NCBI GenBank assembly: GCA_019022495.1
Contig: JAFEKR010000040.1
Coordinates: 124,001-188,000 of the forward strand
DNA length: 64,000 bases
Source: Epichloe hybrida
Taxonomy: Eukaryota; Ascomycota; Sordariomycetes; Hypocreales; Clavicipitaceae
Direction of reading: 5' to 3'
The notes beneath the pieces were generated by a model. The model was not told the DNA's origin. It saw only the letters and a program-made list of their open reading frames with translations, and did no database searches. Within the stretch, counting starts at the first letter, position 1. Each line of letters begins with the position of its first letter. The translations under genes and the position numbers were made by a program. Shown here piece by piece: positions 10,685 to 23,471 of the stretch.

Positions 10685-13600
10685 TTATTATATTTGTTAA
10701 ATAAACTTAGTTTTAAAATAATTAATAACTAAATAATAATTTATTATAGCTAAGAAGCTATCTAAATAATTAAATAACTAATATAATAGGATTAGGAAAT
10801 TAAGATAAAGTACTATAGACTTATTAGGATAGCTATAGTTATAATATAATAAAGATTAACTAATAAAGCTATAGTTACTATTAATAAATAAAGAGAACTT
10901 CTAGCTATAGTTAGGAATCTTTTTATTAGATAAAGTAAGAATACCTTAAGCTATAGTATAAGGCTAAATAGAATATAAAACTATAGGATTATAAAGAAAC
11001 TTATAACTATTAGGAATAACCTCTATTAGGAATTTAATATTCTAGATAGCACTTAGATAGGGAAGATAGCTATAATAATAATTAAACCCCCTTAGAGAAT
11101 ATCTAATAGTAAGAAAGTTAGAAATAAACTTAAGGAACTATAGAAGTTAAAGACCTAGTTTAGTTATAGTAACTAGCTAAAACCCCTTATTATAAAATAA
11201 CTCCCTAGATAACACGCTAGGGAATAAATAATATTTATAGAAAGATACTATTAAACTAGAGTTATAAACTTATAGTTTAAAATGCTTATATTAAGCGCAC
11301 TTAAATAAGGGAACTAGAAGCTAGGAATCCCTATTTATATACTTAGTAAAGATAGGAATTTAATAATTATATAATATTAAATAATAGACACTACTAGATA
11401 TAACCTTAAACCTTAAGGGAATTTCTAACTATAGATTTTAAACTATAAATTAAAAACCTAGTATAGGAAAACATATTTTTAGACTTAGCTAAATTATATT
11501 ATTACTACCTATAACTTTATATATATATAATACTATAGCACTAGGCTAAGAAAGTGCCTAGTAAATAGCTTTAGATATAAGGATTAAACCTTATAGTTTT
11601 TAGGCCTTTTTAAGAGGCACCTAGAGGTTAAAATCCTAGGTTTACACTTATAATTACACTATAATATACTATACTATATATAGACTATAGCCTTACTTTT
11701 ACCTTACTTTTATCTTTACTTTTTTACTTATAAGTAACTCTAATTAGTAAGTATAGTATAAAATAAAATAATACACTATATAAAATAGTGAATTTTATAA
11801 GGAATACTTACCTAATATTAGGATTTACTTTATATAAAGGAAAGTAGCTTATAGATAAGGGAAGGATAAAAGGTTTTAGGAAAGGAAAAAGGGAAATAGA
11901 CTTTTCTTTTAGTTTTTCTTTTATCTTAATTATCTAACTAACTATCTAAATAAGTAATAATAAAATTTAAGTTTATTTCTAGTAAAACGCTATTTTTTTT
12001 TACTAAAGAGATTTCCTAGTAGTATTCTATGTGTTTACTTATTTTCTTTTCTTCTTAAACTAAGATAACTTTTAATCTAGTTATAAATTTAGTCTTTAGA
12101 TTTATATTAGACTTAACTTAACTATAGATAAGTTAAAATCCTAGTATAAGTTTTTAAAATAACCTTATATAAGAATATCTAAATATTTAGACTTAAGAGA
12201 AACTAGAACTAAGTTTAAATATAAAACTAAATAAGGACTTATTAGAATACCTTCTAAGCCTAGAATATTTCCCTTTATATATTCTTCTAAGTAAAGCTAT
12301 ACTTCTAGAATTCTATTCTTTATTAATTAAACTAGCTAAGAAGGTTAATACTAGGAAAACTAAATAACTTGCTATAATAAATAACCCTTTTTTCTCTATA
12401 GCTATTCCTATAGCACTTACTAGCGTTACCTTTTTAGGACTTCTAAAAGATAGGCTAGTAATAAAGTATATAAAATATTATTAAATAATAGTAGCTATAT
12501 TAAATATTCTAAAAGATTATATAGATATATTTACTTAATATATCTTTATCTAAGGCCTTAGAGGTAAAGCGGAAATATAGTACTAAGATTTGGATTTTAA
12601 AGATTATAATTAAATAAATATAGCTAATAAGTTTTTAAAAAAGTTTAATAAGCTAGACCCTCTCTTTAAAATAGTATTATAAAAGAAAGTAATTAGTTTT
12701 ACCTATAAAAAAGGTAAGACACTAAAGTCTTATATTTATTAAGCAAAATAAATTATATCTAAGGTAAAATCTAAAATATAATAGATATTATTCACTAATT
12801 TCGTTTCTAACCTAGTAAATAAAGATATAAATGTATAACTTTAAGAAAGAATATGTAATTATTTATTTTCTTTAGAGAAATAGATAAGTAATATAGTATC
12901 TAAGGATTTAACTATATTAGACCTTAAAGTTATTTTATATAACTATTATTTATTTACTTCTAAGAAGATTTCTTAGTTAAGCAAAGAAGCTATTATACTA
13001 GCAAACCCTTTTTAGTAGTAAATAGAGAAATAGGCAAAATATAATAGAGAAAAAGATAAGTAAATATTAGAATTAGTTTAATAACTTAAGGCATTCTAAG
13101 CTTAAACTACTAATAATATAAACTAAATAGCTAGATAATATAACTAGCAAAAATATAGTTTAAATAACACTTTCTAATCCCCTAGAAAATAAGCTAATAT
13201 AACTAATTCCTTTAGAAAAGGAGATCTAGACTTTTACTAGTGCTTTAAATATAAAGAATAAGGCTATATAGGATATAACTATACTTCTAAGGATAAATAT
13301 TTAATAGCTAATAAGGATAAATAATAAGAATAGTGGTTTTAAAATAGACTCTAAATAAAGAGAGAGTAATAATAAGAATTAGAAAACTAAATAAAGGCTA
13401 ATTATATAGGAGATCTTAGGATAAACTAAATCCTACCTTTAGGATTTATTTTAATTCTAAAAGCACTATCTTACTCTATAGTCTTAATAAACTATTACCC
13501 CCTAAGTTATATTATAAACTAAGATAAAATTAGTTATATAAGTGCTATAGCTAAAACACTAAAAGATAAAGGGAAAGCCCTTAAACTAGTACTAATAAGG

Positions 13601-15519
13601 GGATAAAATAAAAGAATTACTAAACCTATAGCTAAACTAGGTATAGTTATAAATAAATGATTTTAGAATTAGATTTAAGAACTTTTAGATTTTAATAATA
13701 TATAGGAAGGTGGTTTAGAGGAGACTTAATAATAATCTTAACTAATCTAAGAACTAACTAAAATAGAGTTCTAGAGGTTATTACTAGCTTTAAGACTTTA
13801 TTTAAAGAAACCTATAGTACTAGCCTAGGAACTAGTAGTTTTAACCTTACTTTATAAAGTAGTAATAAAAGATACTAGATTAAAAATACCCTAGTAAAAA
13901 CTTAATCTAGAAAATATCTAGGCTATAGAAAAATATAATATCCTAGCTTTTAATCTAGGAAAATACTTAGGAGAAACTATGGTTTTTATTATAGTGTTAT
14001 AACTTTTATAATTAGCTTTAATTATCTATTATTAAATAGGACACTTAATATAATACTAGTAAAAACTAAAGGGTAATAAGGTAAAGTTAATTATATCTTA
14101 TTTAATAAAACTATACTAGGAAGTGCTAAACCTAATAACTTCTAAATCTTTAGGAGTAGTAAACGCTATAGTAATATAGAATAATATCATAAGATTAGAA
14201 AGCAAAGTTCCTATATCTTTAGGATATATTATAATATATATTAAAGGTATATAATGTAACTTAGCCTTAGTTAATAAAGGATTAAGTGTAAAATTAGTTA
14301 GTAAGAATTACTTAGTAAAACATAGGCTTCTTATAGTATAACTTAAAGAAAAGAGATTTATTTAGATAGTAAATAACGCTAAATAGCTAATTTATTTATA
14401 TACTTATCTAAGAGTTATTATAGGAGGAATTTTAGCCCTAGTAAAATATTATATTATGCTTGCTTAATAAGACTAGGAAATCTTACTAGGGAAGGTTTAG
14501 CTTTATTATATTAATATAATTAAACACTATAGTAAAGAGAAAATTACTATTACTAGGACTAAGGGATAAACTTAAACTCTCTTACTATATCTATATCTAG
14601 ACTTATTTTAGAATAAGAATAAAAGAAACGCTTAATTATCTTAGAGAATATAACTAAATAAGGCTATAGAGTTTATTAAGAATAATTAAGAGATCCTAGA
14701 AGTAAAGAAAATTCTAAATAAGCTAACTTCTTAAATAAAAGATAAAGTTTTAGAAAACTAATTACCGCAAATAATAACTCTAGTAATTATCTATAAAAAG
14801 AAGCTATTATTATAACTATATTAGATAATTTTAGAATAATAGAATTTAATTAAACACTATTAGAGAATACTTAGGAAATAAGCCCTTATTAAGGACTTTA
14901 TTAGGAGAATAGGTAAACTAAAGGGAAAATTAATTTAGAGAATAGTAAGGATAAATAACTATAGGTTTCTAACCTAGGTAACTAAATAATAAAGGATAAT
15001 ATTAATATTAGGATAAACAAACCTAAAACAATATTAACTACTATGGTTCTCTAAAGGCCCTAGGAAATTATTAATACCTATAGATTAACCTTTAAGTTAG
15101 GACTAAAGATAGAAATTAAATATATTACCTCTTACTTTATTAGTTTTACTCCTATAAAACCTATATTACTTACCTAGTAAATTACTTAAAGTTAGATTAA
15201 GTAATAATAAGCTTTATAGCATTTAAAATAGATATTAAGCCTAAAAGAATAAAAGTAAAGAGTAACTCTAGATAGAGAAGACTTAGGATTACTATAGAAT
15301 ATAGGGATCCTAGGAGAAGAAGATAATAAAGGAATAATAATAAAGAAGGAAAGAGAATAAATAAAATATAATAATTATGATTTTAATAAGGAACTAGAAG
15401 AAGAATAGGAAGAGAATAGAATAGATAATCTTAACTTACTAAAGATCTTAGTACACTTATCTAGTGTGAAAAATTAGGAAGAACTAGAAATAAACACGCT
15501 TAGACATATAGATAAACAA

Positions 15520-15970
15520 ATTTATATAGGAAATCTAAAAATTAAGGGTACCCCCTAGGAAAGTTAAAATCCCTATATAAACAGGTAAATTGCTAACTTA
15601 ACTATAGAAACTAGTCCTAGGATGCTTTATACTATGGACTTAGAACTCTAGTGATTATGATATTTAAAACTAGATAAACCTAGATATAAGATATTCCTAA
15701 TTTATATAGTAAATCTAAAAATTAAGGGGGACCTCTTATAAAGTTAGAATCCCTATATAAATAAGTAAATTAGTAACTATAACCTAAAAATCTAGGATAG
15801 TAATAAGTATTCCTTATACTTAGAGAAAATAAGCGGTGTAAGTAAGAGCGAAAAGACAGACGCAGACAAGCTTAAATAAGCTAGAATCCTAATTTATATA
15901 GGAAATTAGGATCTTAAGGGGTACCCCTTAAGATTCTAAAATCTATATATAAATTAACTATTAACTAACT
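15520..15970 (+). repeat. Three spaced copies of an ~85-bp repeat inside element 1
   Basis: Related blocks start at about 15520, 15700 and 15890 with a period near 180-190 bp. Each begins TTTATATAG(G/T)AAAT, passes through an AAGGGG/ACCCC stretch and ends near CTATATAAA. They fall between the Gag/protease remnant and reverse transcriptase, where a coding element would not be expected to carry tandem copies. Confidence 0.7.
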
Positions 15971-18437
15971 TAAACCTAGAAACCGTTATTTTATAGTTTA
16001 AATAGTTATATATTACACTTAGGAACTATGCTAGCACTATGTCCTAATAAATAATAATTATAAGACTTTACTATACCTTTAAGGACTATTTTATTTTAAG
16101 GCTTAAGGATATTTATACTATAGATCTTTTACATTACTATATTCCCCTTATCCCTAAAGCCTAACTAGGTAAAAGAAAGTAATTTTACTATTCTAGAGTT
16201 TATTACTAGTTTATAAAATAAGTGTTCCTAGCTATAGAAAGGGCTAGAATTATTACCTAAGGGGATTTAATATAGGTTATGCCTATAATATTTGCCTTAA
16301 AACCTAAAAAGAGAGTGTTTTAAGTAGTATATAATTATTATAATATTAATAGTAAGATAATAAAGTTAGTATATCTATGTTATAATATAGAAGCTAATTT
16401 AGACTTAATTTACTATAGATATTTAAAGATTATCTCCTAAACTAATGCCTTAAATAGGTTCTAGGTAATTAGAATCTACCCCCCTAATAGACTAAAGATA
16501 GCTTTTTCTAGTCCTAATAGTATGTATTTTTATAATAATATAGCCTAAGGACTAACGGGATCCCCCTTAATATATATAAGGTTTAGGGATCTTACTTTTA
16601 GTTATTTTTTCTTTTAGAATAGGATAGAAAGTAAGTTAATATTAGGTTATATAGAGAATATTAAAACTTCCTTTTTAATTTATATTAATAATTACTACAC
16701 AGGCTCTAAGACCTAGGAAAATTACTTTAACTTCCTATAGAAGCAATATTTCCCTTATATTATGTAAGTACTAATTAGATTAAGTAGACATAAAACTACT
16801 TTATTTGTATCTAAGGTAAATTATATAGGCTACTTATTAAAAGATAAGAAGATTAGACTAGCTTAGAAACACTATAAAAGATTTACTAATTTAGCTAAGT
16901 AGTTTACTAATTAGCCTCTAAAGATATAGAATAAGATCTTAGTACTTATTTACCTTATACTATTTCTCTAAAAGTTTATTCCTAGTAAATTAGACTTAGT
17001 AATTACTATTAAGAAGGCATTCTTCTAGGAAATATTTAAGACTATAAAGATAGGAAAATAGTTAGTTTAAAAGGAAGAGATTTTAAGGGAGAAACTAATA
17101 TAGATAAATAAAGCTTAGTAAGCTTTGCTTAAGATTTATAATAGTATTTAGAAGAATGCTATATTTAAAGCCTAACTAAGGGTGTAATTCTATTTAGTAA
17201 TAGATACTTCTAATACTAGAATAGGTAGGGTTTTATTTTAGATAGAGGATATAGAAGCTAGGATAATAGTAATAGATTCTAACTTTAATAAAGTTAGAAT
17301 TATTATATAGCTTTTCTATAAACTTAGGGACACTAAGAAAAGATACTTAATGCTAGAAAAGGAGATACTAGCTATAGTAATAAGGCTAAAAGAAATAAAA
17401 TAGCTTGTAAATAAATCCCTATATACCTTAAAAGTGTACACTAATTATAAAGGAATTATTAACTTAATAGCGAATTTATTAGAGGTTTATAGTAAAGTCG
17501 CTTATTAGGTAAATATCCTATAAGAATTAAATGTTAAATATATACACTAATCTAATATAACTAAAATCATAGTTATTATAAATAAAATGTCTTAACTTCT
17601 AGATAACCTTTAATTAGAACCTCTAGAGGTAATAAGGAGAATAGGAGTAGATATTATCCCTATAATAGAAGGTTATCCTATTCTTATCTTAATAAATATA
17701 GAAATGGTTTTACTAGAGGGAGGGGAGTTAGACTAGGAGGTTTCTAATAGAATCTTATTAAAACTATAAGACTAGTTTAAGTCTAAATAGTATAGGGAAA
17801 TTCTAATAGCTATAGTCTATAGGCACTAAACTATACTAACTAAACGGCAAAAACTAATATAATATTAATCCCTAAAATTCCAAATCTTTAATTAAATATT
17901 ATACTATATAGAGTAAGATAAATCACTTTTAGAGTGTGTTTTATCTAAGGATATTCTAATAAAACTCTAATAAGCCTATAATATTACTAGACACTTTAGA
18001 GTTACTATTATAATATAAAAACTCTAAGGAAAATACTTCTAGCTAAATAGGATAAAAGATATTAACTCTTATTACTAATCTTGCCTTATTTACTAACAAA
18101 TAGGTACACGCTTATTTAAAGCTAAACTAAAGATAGTTATAATTCTAAAACCATAGGGGATAGTAGCTATGGATTATTTAGGTCTAATAACTCCTAGAGT
18201 AAAGAATAAAGATACCTATGTTTTAATTATAGTTAATTATATATCTAGGTTTACGCTAGGATAATCCTATAAGGAGGCTATAGGGGACTTAGTAGTTAAA
18301 ACCTAGAGTAAATATTAGAGTTTTATCTTTAGCTAGCCATAGGGAATTTACTATGATAATAGTTCCTATTTTAAGAACTTAAATTTCACTATAATAGCTA
18401 AGAAATATAGGACATATATTTTATTTAGGCCTGTGTT

Positions 18438-18945
18438 CAGAGTATTGCACTACAATGTGTATTGTATTGTATTAAATACAATACAATACAAAATACAATA
18501 CAAATAAAATACAATACAAATTATTTTGTAGTAAATATAATAAATACAAATTAATTTGTAGTAACTACACTAACTACAAACAATACAAATGTATTGTTAG
18601 GTAAAAAAAAAGTATAACTTTTTATTAACTAAGGTTATTATTAGGATTAATAGAAAATTAGTTAATAGAACCCTTATATTATTAGCTATTTTATCTAATT
18701 AGTTATATAATTTATAATATTATACTATTTTGTTAATTTTACTATAACTAGGGTTATATATAATATTATAACTTTTTAATAATACTACTATACTTAATAC
18801 TTTATTTTACTAATATAGCTTAAAGAAAAACCTTCTTATTATATTATTTACTATTTTTATTAATTGTTTTCTATTTCTATAAATTATTATTATTACTTAT
18901 TTAAAAAAAAAACTGTAAACTAAAGTAATTACATAAAATAAACTA
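18438..18945 (+). repeat. Left long terminal inverted repeat
   Basis: About 505 bp that match, in reverse complement, 22235-22735. Shared landmarks in order: CAGAGTATTG, repeated TATTGTATTG and AATACAATAC blocks, a TAACTACACTAACTACAAAC block, AATGTATT.TTAGGT, and a long AT-rich tail. The outer 150 bp are built of short tandem palindromic ATTGT/ACAAT words. Inner limit approximate. Confidence 0.82.
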
Positions 18946-19323
18946 CTAATTAGCTTACTACAAGTACCTTATTATAGGTTATTATAGCTTAGAATAGCTT
19001 AGAATAGCTTAGAATAGCTTAGATTAGCTTATGTTAGCTTATATTAGCTTATACTAGCATATATTAGGTTATAATAGTATATTATAGCTTTCAATAGCTT
19101 ATACTAGCTTATACTAGCTTATACTAGTTTATACTAGCTTAAGATAGCTTAAGATAGCTTATACTAGATTAAGTTAGCTTATACTAGCTTAGGATAGCTT
19201 ATAATAGCTTATAATATATTAGCTTAGAATAGCTTAGAATAGCTTAGAATAGCTTATATTAGCTTATTTTAGCTTATATTAGCTTATAATAGCATATATT
19301 AGGTTATAATAGTATATTATAGC

Positions 19324-19848
19324 TATCATAGTCTAGCCTATAAGGCTAATCGCAGGTGCTTGCACTACTATATGGGTTTAACCCTAATTCTATTACGCTA
19401 TAGGCTAAAGAATACGTATTATATAAGTCCCTATGACTTATGTAATTAATACCTATATTACTAGGTCTAGGCAAAGCCTAGATTATTATATAGGCTCTTT
19501 CCCTAGGTAATCTTCTTCCTATAACCCCTTAACCCCTTATAAGCTAGTAATACTATGTATCCCCTAGGGACCCTCTTTTTTCCCTATAAGCCTAGGAAGA
19601 ACCCTATTATAGCTACCTTATAGTGTACCTTTTTATATATGTAGCTAGTTTAAACCTATAACCTTAGGTGACTTATATAAATATCATAGGCTAGCCTATA
19701 GGGCTAATCGCGGGTGCCTGCGCTACTATGTAGGTTTAACCCTAATTCTATTACGCTATAGGCAAAAGAATACGCATTGTACAAGTCCCTATAACTTATG
19801 CAATTAACACCTATATTGCTAGGTCTAGGCAAAGCCTAGATTATCACA
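19324..19848 (+). mobile_element. TRIM-like mini-LTR element (525 bp)
   Basis: Two direct repeats of exactly 167 bp (19324-19490 and 19682-19848) flank only 191 bp of internal sequence. ATAGC at 19319-19323 and 19849-19853 is a perfect 5-bp target duplication. The second copy ends ATCACA and starts TATCATAGG, consistent with a TG..CA element after G-to-A. The internal part starts TAGGCTCTTTCCC, readable as a RIPed TGG primer-binding site. There is no coding capacity. This is the layout of terminal-repeat retrotransposons in miniature. Confidence 0.85.
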
Positions 19849-20530
19849 ATAGCTTATACTAGCTTATACTAGCTTATACTAGCTTATACTAGCTTAATAT
19901 AGCTTAAGATAGCTTTTAATAGCTTAAGATAGCTTATACTAGCTTAAGTTAGCTTATACTAGCTTAGGATAGCTTATACTAGCTTAGCATAGCTTATAAT
20001 AGCTTATAATAGCTTAGAATAGCTTATAATAACTTTATAATAGCTTAAAACAGCTTAAAATAGCTTAAGATAGCTTATAATAGCTTATAATAGCTTAAGA
20101 TAGCTTAAGATAGCTTTTAATAGCTTAAGGTAGCTTATACTAGATTAAGTTAGCTTATACTAGCTTAGGATAGCTTATACTAGCTTAGGATAGCTTAGGA
20201 TAGCTTATAATAGCTTATAATAGCTTATAATAGCTTTACCATAGCTTATATTAGCTTATATTAGCTTATAATAACTTTATAATAGCTTAGAATAGCTTAA
20301 AATAGCTTAACATAGCTTATAATAGCTTATAATAGCTTATAATAGCTTATAATAGCTTATAATAGCTTATAATAGCTTATACTAGCTTCTAATAGCTTAT
20401 ACTAGCTTCTAATAGCTTATACTAGCTTAGAATAGCTTAAATTAGCTTATATTAGCTTAGAATAGCATATATTAGGTTATAATAGTATATTATAGCTTAT
20501 AATAGCTTATAATAGCTTATACTAGCTTAT

Positions 20531-21431
20531 CAGGGAAAGCGGAGCTTTGCATGCGTTTTGCGTCACAGCAAGGCGAAGGCAAGAGGGTGGAGTAAAGCTT
20601 CCCGCTTTCCCTTTATTAAAATAAGGCCATCCTATGGAGACATCTCTTCTAATTAGTCAGACGCGAAATACTCTTCGGCGACTGGTTAAGAAATTTTTTT
20701 CTGCCTCTCTTAACCGCCCGGTTCTAGGGGGGGGTAAATTAGTCAGTCAAATCGTCAGTCAAATCGTCAGTCAAATCATCAGTCAAATTATTAGTTAAAT
20801 CATAACTGCTTTTTAGGGGGAGGAGGAGGCCCGCCGTAGGCGATAGCTCGCCGCAGGCGGCCCCCGGAGGGAATAGAAAAGCTTGAATATCTGAAGATAT
20901 TAGTTAAATCGTCAGTCAGTCAGTCAGTCAGTCAGTCAAATCGTCAAATCAGTCAGTCAGTCAGTCAAATCGTCAAATCGGTCAAATCGGTCAAATCGTC
21001 AGTTAGTCAGTCAGTCAGTCAGTCAGTCAGTCAGTCAAATCGTCAAATCAGTTAAGTCAGTCAAAAAGTCAAAAAGTCAAAAAGTCAGTCAAATCGTCAA
21101 ATAGGTCAAATCGGTCAAATCGGTCAAATCGTCAGTTAGTCAGTCAGTCAGTCAGTCAGTCAAATCGTCAAATCAGTCAGTCAGTCAGTCAAATCGTCAA
21201 ATCGGTCAAATCGGTCAAATCGGTCAAATCGTTAAATCAGTCAGTTAGTCAGTCAAATCGTCAAATCGGTCAAATCGGTCAAATCGTCAATTAGTCAGTC
21301 AGTCAGTCAGTCAGTCAGTCAGTCAAATCGTCAAATCGTCAAATCGGTCAAATCGGTTAAATCGTCAGTTAGTAAGAAAAATACGGAAGCGGATAATAGT
21401 TAGCCCGGGCGGATACCGACGCTTTCCCTGC
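20531..21431. mobile_element. GC-richer un-RIPed island bounded by CAGGGAAAGCG ends
   Basis: Begins CAGGGAAAGCG and ends CGCTTTCCCTG (11-bp perfect inverted ends). A third copy of the end, in the complementary sense, lies at about 20600-20610. Unlike its surroundings it keeps CpA and CpG sites and GC-rich stretches. No clear target duplication was found (TAGCTTAT on the left, CGCCTATG on the right), and normal decamer repeat resumes only at about 21473, so the right limit is uncertain. No coding frame. Confidence 0.55.
20740..21375 (+). repeat. GTCA / AAATCG(G)TC tandem repeat
   Basis: Runs of GTCA units alternate with AAATCGTC and AAATCGGTC units at about 20740-20800 and 20911-21375. They lie within the GC-richer island. 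Confidence 0.9.
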
Positions 21432-22234
21432 GCCTATGATGCCGATAAATTCGGGCAGCCATAAGGATCTTGTACTAGCTTAGAATAGCTTAGGTTAGCC
21501 TAGAATAGCTTAGAATAGCTTAGAGTAGCTTAGAATAGCTTAGAATAGCTTAGAATAGCTTAGAATAGCTTAGAATAGCTTAAAATACCAATATTACTTA
21601 GAATATTATTAGTGTTAAAGTTTAATAAAATATATATAACTAATAAATATATAAAATATAAATACTAGTAATTATAAGTAAATTACTATAGTAAAAGCTA
21701 TAGTTTTTAATAACTTAGTATTTTAAGGTTTTTAAAAATATTAATATTATAAAAATGTTTTCTTTTTTATGTTTTTTAAAAATAATAATAAAAGTAAGAT
21801 AATAGTAATAATAGTAATAATAGTAATTAAGGTTATTAAAGTTATTAAATCTCTTATAATAAGTATAGTATATTATATAAAAGTTAGTCTTACTATTATT
21901 TTTAAAAATAAGTTAAACTTATTTCTATAGCTTATTTAAGCTATATAGGGTAACTAAAATATACTATTAAGAATCTATTAAAATATTATAAATATTATAA
22001 ATATTTTCTATTATATTCTTTCTTTATATATTATTATAATAAGATACATAAAGTTACTATATATAACTTCTTAAAGCTTTAGAATTATAAAGCTTAAAGT
22101 AATATTTAATTAGTTTAAATAGTAAATAAATAGTTTAAGCTTTTTTTAAGTTCTTATTTTATTAATAATAATATTTAAGTACTAAGTATATAGTCTATTA
22201 ACTTATAGATATTTATTTAGATTTCTAATTTAAT

Positions 22235-22735
22235 TTAATTATATTAGTTTAGGGTATTTTTTAATTAAATTAATTAAATTAATAAAAGAAATATAAAATA
22301 ATTCCTAATAATAGTAAATAAAATAATTAGAAGGTTTTTTTTAAAGTTATATTAATAAAATAAAGTAATAAGTATAATAGTATTATTAAAAAGTTATAAT
22401 ATTATATATAACACTAGTTATAGTAAAATATTTAAAATAGTATAATATTATAAATTATATAACTAATTAGATAAAATAGCTAATAATAAAAGAATTCTAT
22501 TAACTAATTCTCTTTTAATCCTAATAATAACCTTAGGTAATAAAAAGTCCCACTTTTTTTTAACCTAATAATACATTTGTATTGTTTGTAGTTAGTGTAG
22601 TTACTACACTAACTACACTACAAAATAATTTGTATTTAATACAATACAATACAATAAATACAAATTTTTTCAAATACAATACAAATACAAATTTTTCCGA
22701 AAAAATACAATAAATACAATACAAACAATACTCTG
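22235..22735 (-). repeat. Right long terminal inverted repeat
   Basis: Inverted partner of 18438-18945. It contains the same landmarks in reverse order and ends CAATACTCTG. There are small local expansions of the ATACA words relative to the left arm. Confidence 0.82.
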
Positions 22736-23471
22736 CCTATGTTATATCCTTTGTCTATAGGGCTAGTAAAGCGTAATATTAGATTAGTGAAGCAATAGCT
22801 AATAAAATAGGCCGTGGAACAAAATAGAACTTTATTAGAGTATTAGGACTAAACTATACTAAACATTATGGTTATCTTAAATAATTAGTATATATCTAGT
22901 GTAAGAATAACTCTAGTAGTGTTTATATTAGGTTATAAACTATTTTCTAAGCACTAGGGAATAGATAAAGAAGTGTTACTAGGCAAAAAGGAGAATAAAG
23001 ATCTAACTCTAATTAGAGAGACTAATTTATAGAATATAAATACTAGAGAAAAATAAAGGGAATTAGTTTAGACTTAGAAGGTAAATAATTATAAAGACCT
23101 AACTAAGCCCCTAAGGAGTTTTAAAGTAAGTAATATAGTATAGGAGAAAATAAATAAAGAATATAAGCTAAAAGGTAAATTCTATAAGTCCTAGGGGAGA
23201 CTTTTAAGAGTAATAAAGAAGTTATTATTAGTTATATACTAAGTAAAATCACTTAGTAAAGGGGTTTAATAGAAAATCCATATTAATAATCTAAAGATTT
23301 ATATTCTATAATAGAAAAGACTTTAACCGCTAAGATTAAATACCTAGGATAAGGTAAAATAGGATCTAGAGATAAATTAGAATAAGGACTTAGAGCTTAG
23401 GTAAGAAGGAGATAGTAATTCTTAGTATTCTTAGTATTAAGGTTAATACTATTATTTAAAAATAGCTAGCC

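Larger units (their letters stand above)
18970..21575. repeat. Decamer satellite array TAGCTTANNA, interrupted twice
   Basis: Units such as TAGCTTATAA, TAGCTTAGAA and TAGCTTATAC repeat with a 10-bp period at about 18970-19323, 19849-20530 and 21473-21575. The gaps are exactly the TRIM-like element and the GC-rich island, so this was one array that received two insertions. Confidence 0.9.
18438..22735. mobile_element. Inverted-repeat DNA transposon (hAT-like) inserted in the integrase of element 1
   Basis: 4,298 bp. Ends are CAGAGTATTG at 18438 and its complement CAATACTCTG ending at 22735. The 8 bases outside are CCTGTGTT (18430-18437) and CCTATGTT (22736-22743), identical but for one RIP-type G-to-A. 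Removing the insert rejoins the integrase frame (..LFRPV / LYPLSIGLVKRN..). An 8-bp duplication with CAG-starting ends is typical of hAT elements, but the inverted arms run about 500 bp, unusual for hAT, and no transposase reading frame was recognised, so it may be non-autonomous or a foldback element. Confidence 0.88.
12240..23300 (+). pseudogene. Gag-Pol remnant of element 1
   Basis: Approximate limits. The Gag zinc knuckle is at 13241-13276: the frame reads CFKYKE*GYIGYNYT, explained by RIP of a CX2CX4HX4C box. A protease-like stretch CNLALVNKG is near 14255. The reverse-transcriptase box reads YINN at 16681-16692, expected from YIDD after G-to-A. RNase H residues LVIDTSNTRIG lie near 17195-17232. 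Integrase is seen at about 18165-18437 (MDYLGLITPR, VNYISRF, YDNSSYFK), interrupted at 18438, and resumes at about 22744 (GLVKRNIRLVKQ). In-frame stops throughout mean no product can be made. Domain identities are by motif reading only. Confidence 0.85.

Noticed and set aside
20531..20614. An 84-bp mini-element bounded by AGGGAAAGCGG and CCGCTTTCCCT with TTAT duplications
   Set aside because: Plausible, but a 4-bp AT-only duplication in AT-rich DNA is weak evidence and the larger island interpretation fits as well.
20740..21375. Regular short repeats resembling a CRISPR array
   Set aside because: Units are contiguous 4-9-bp tandem repeats without unique spacers, in a eukaryotic genome.
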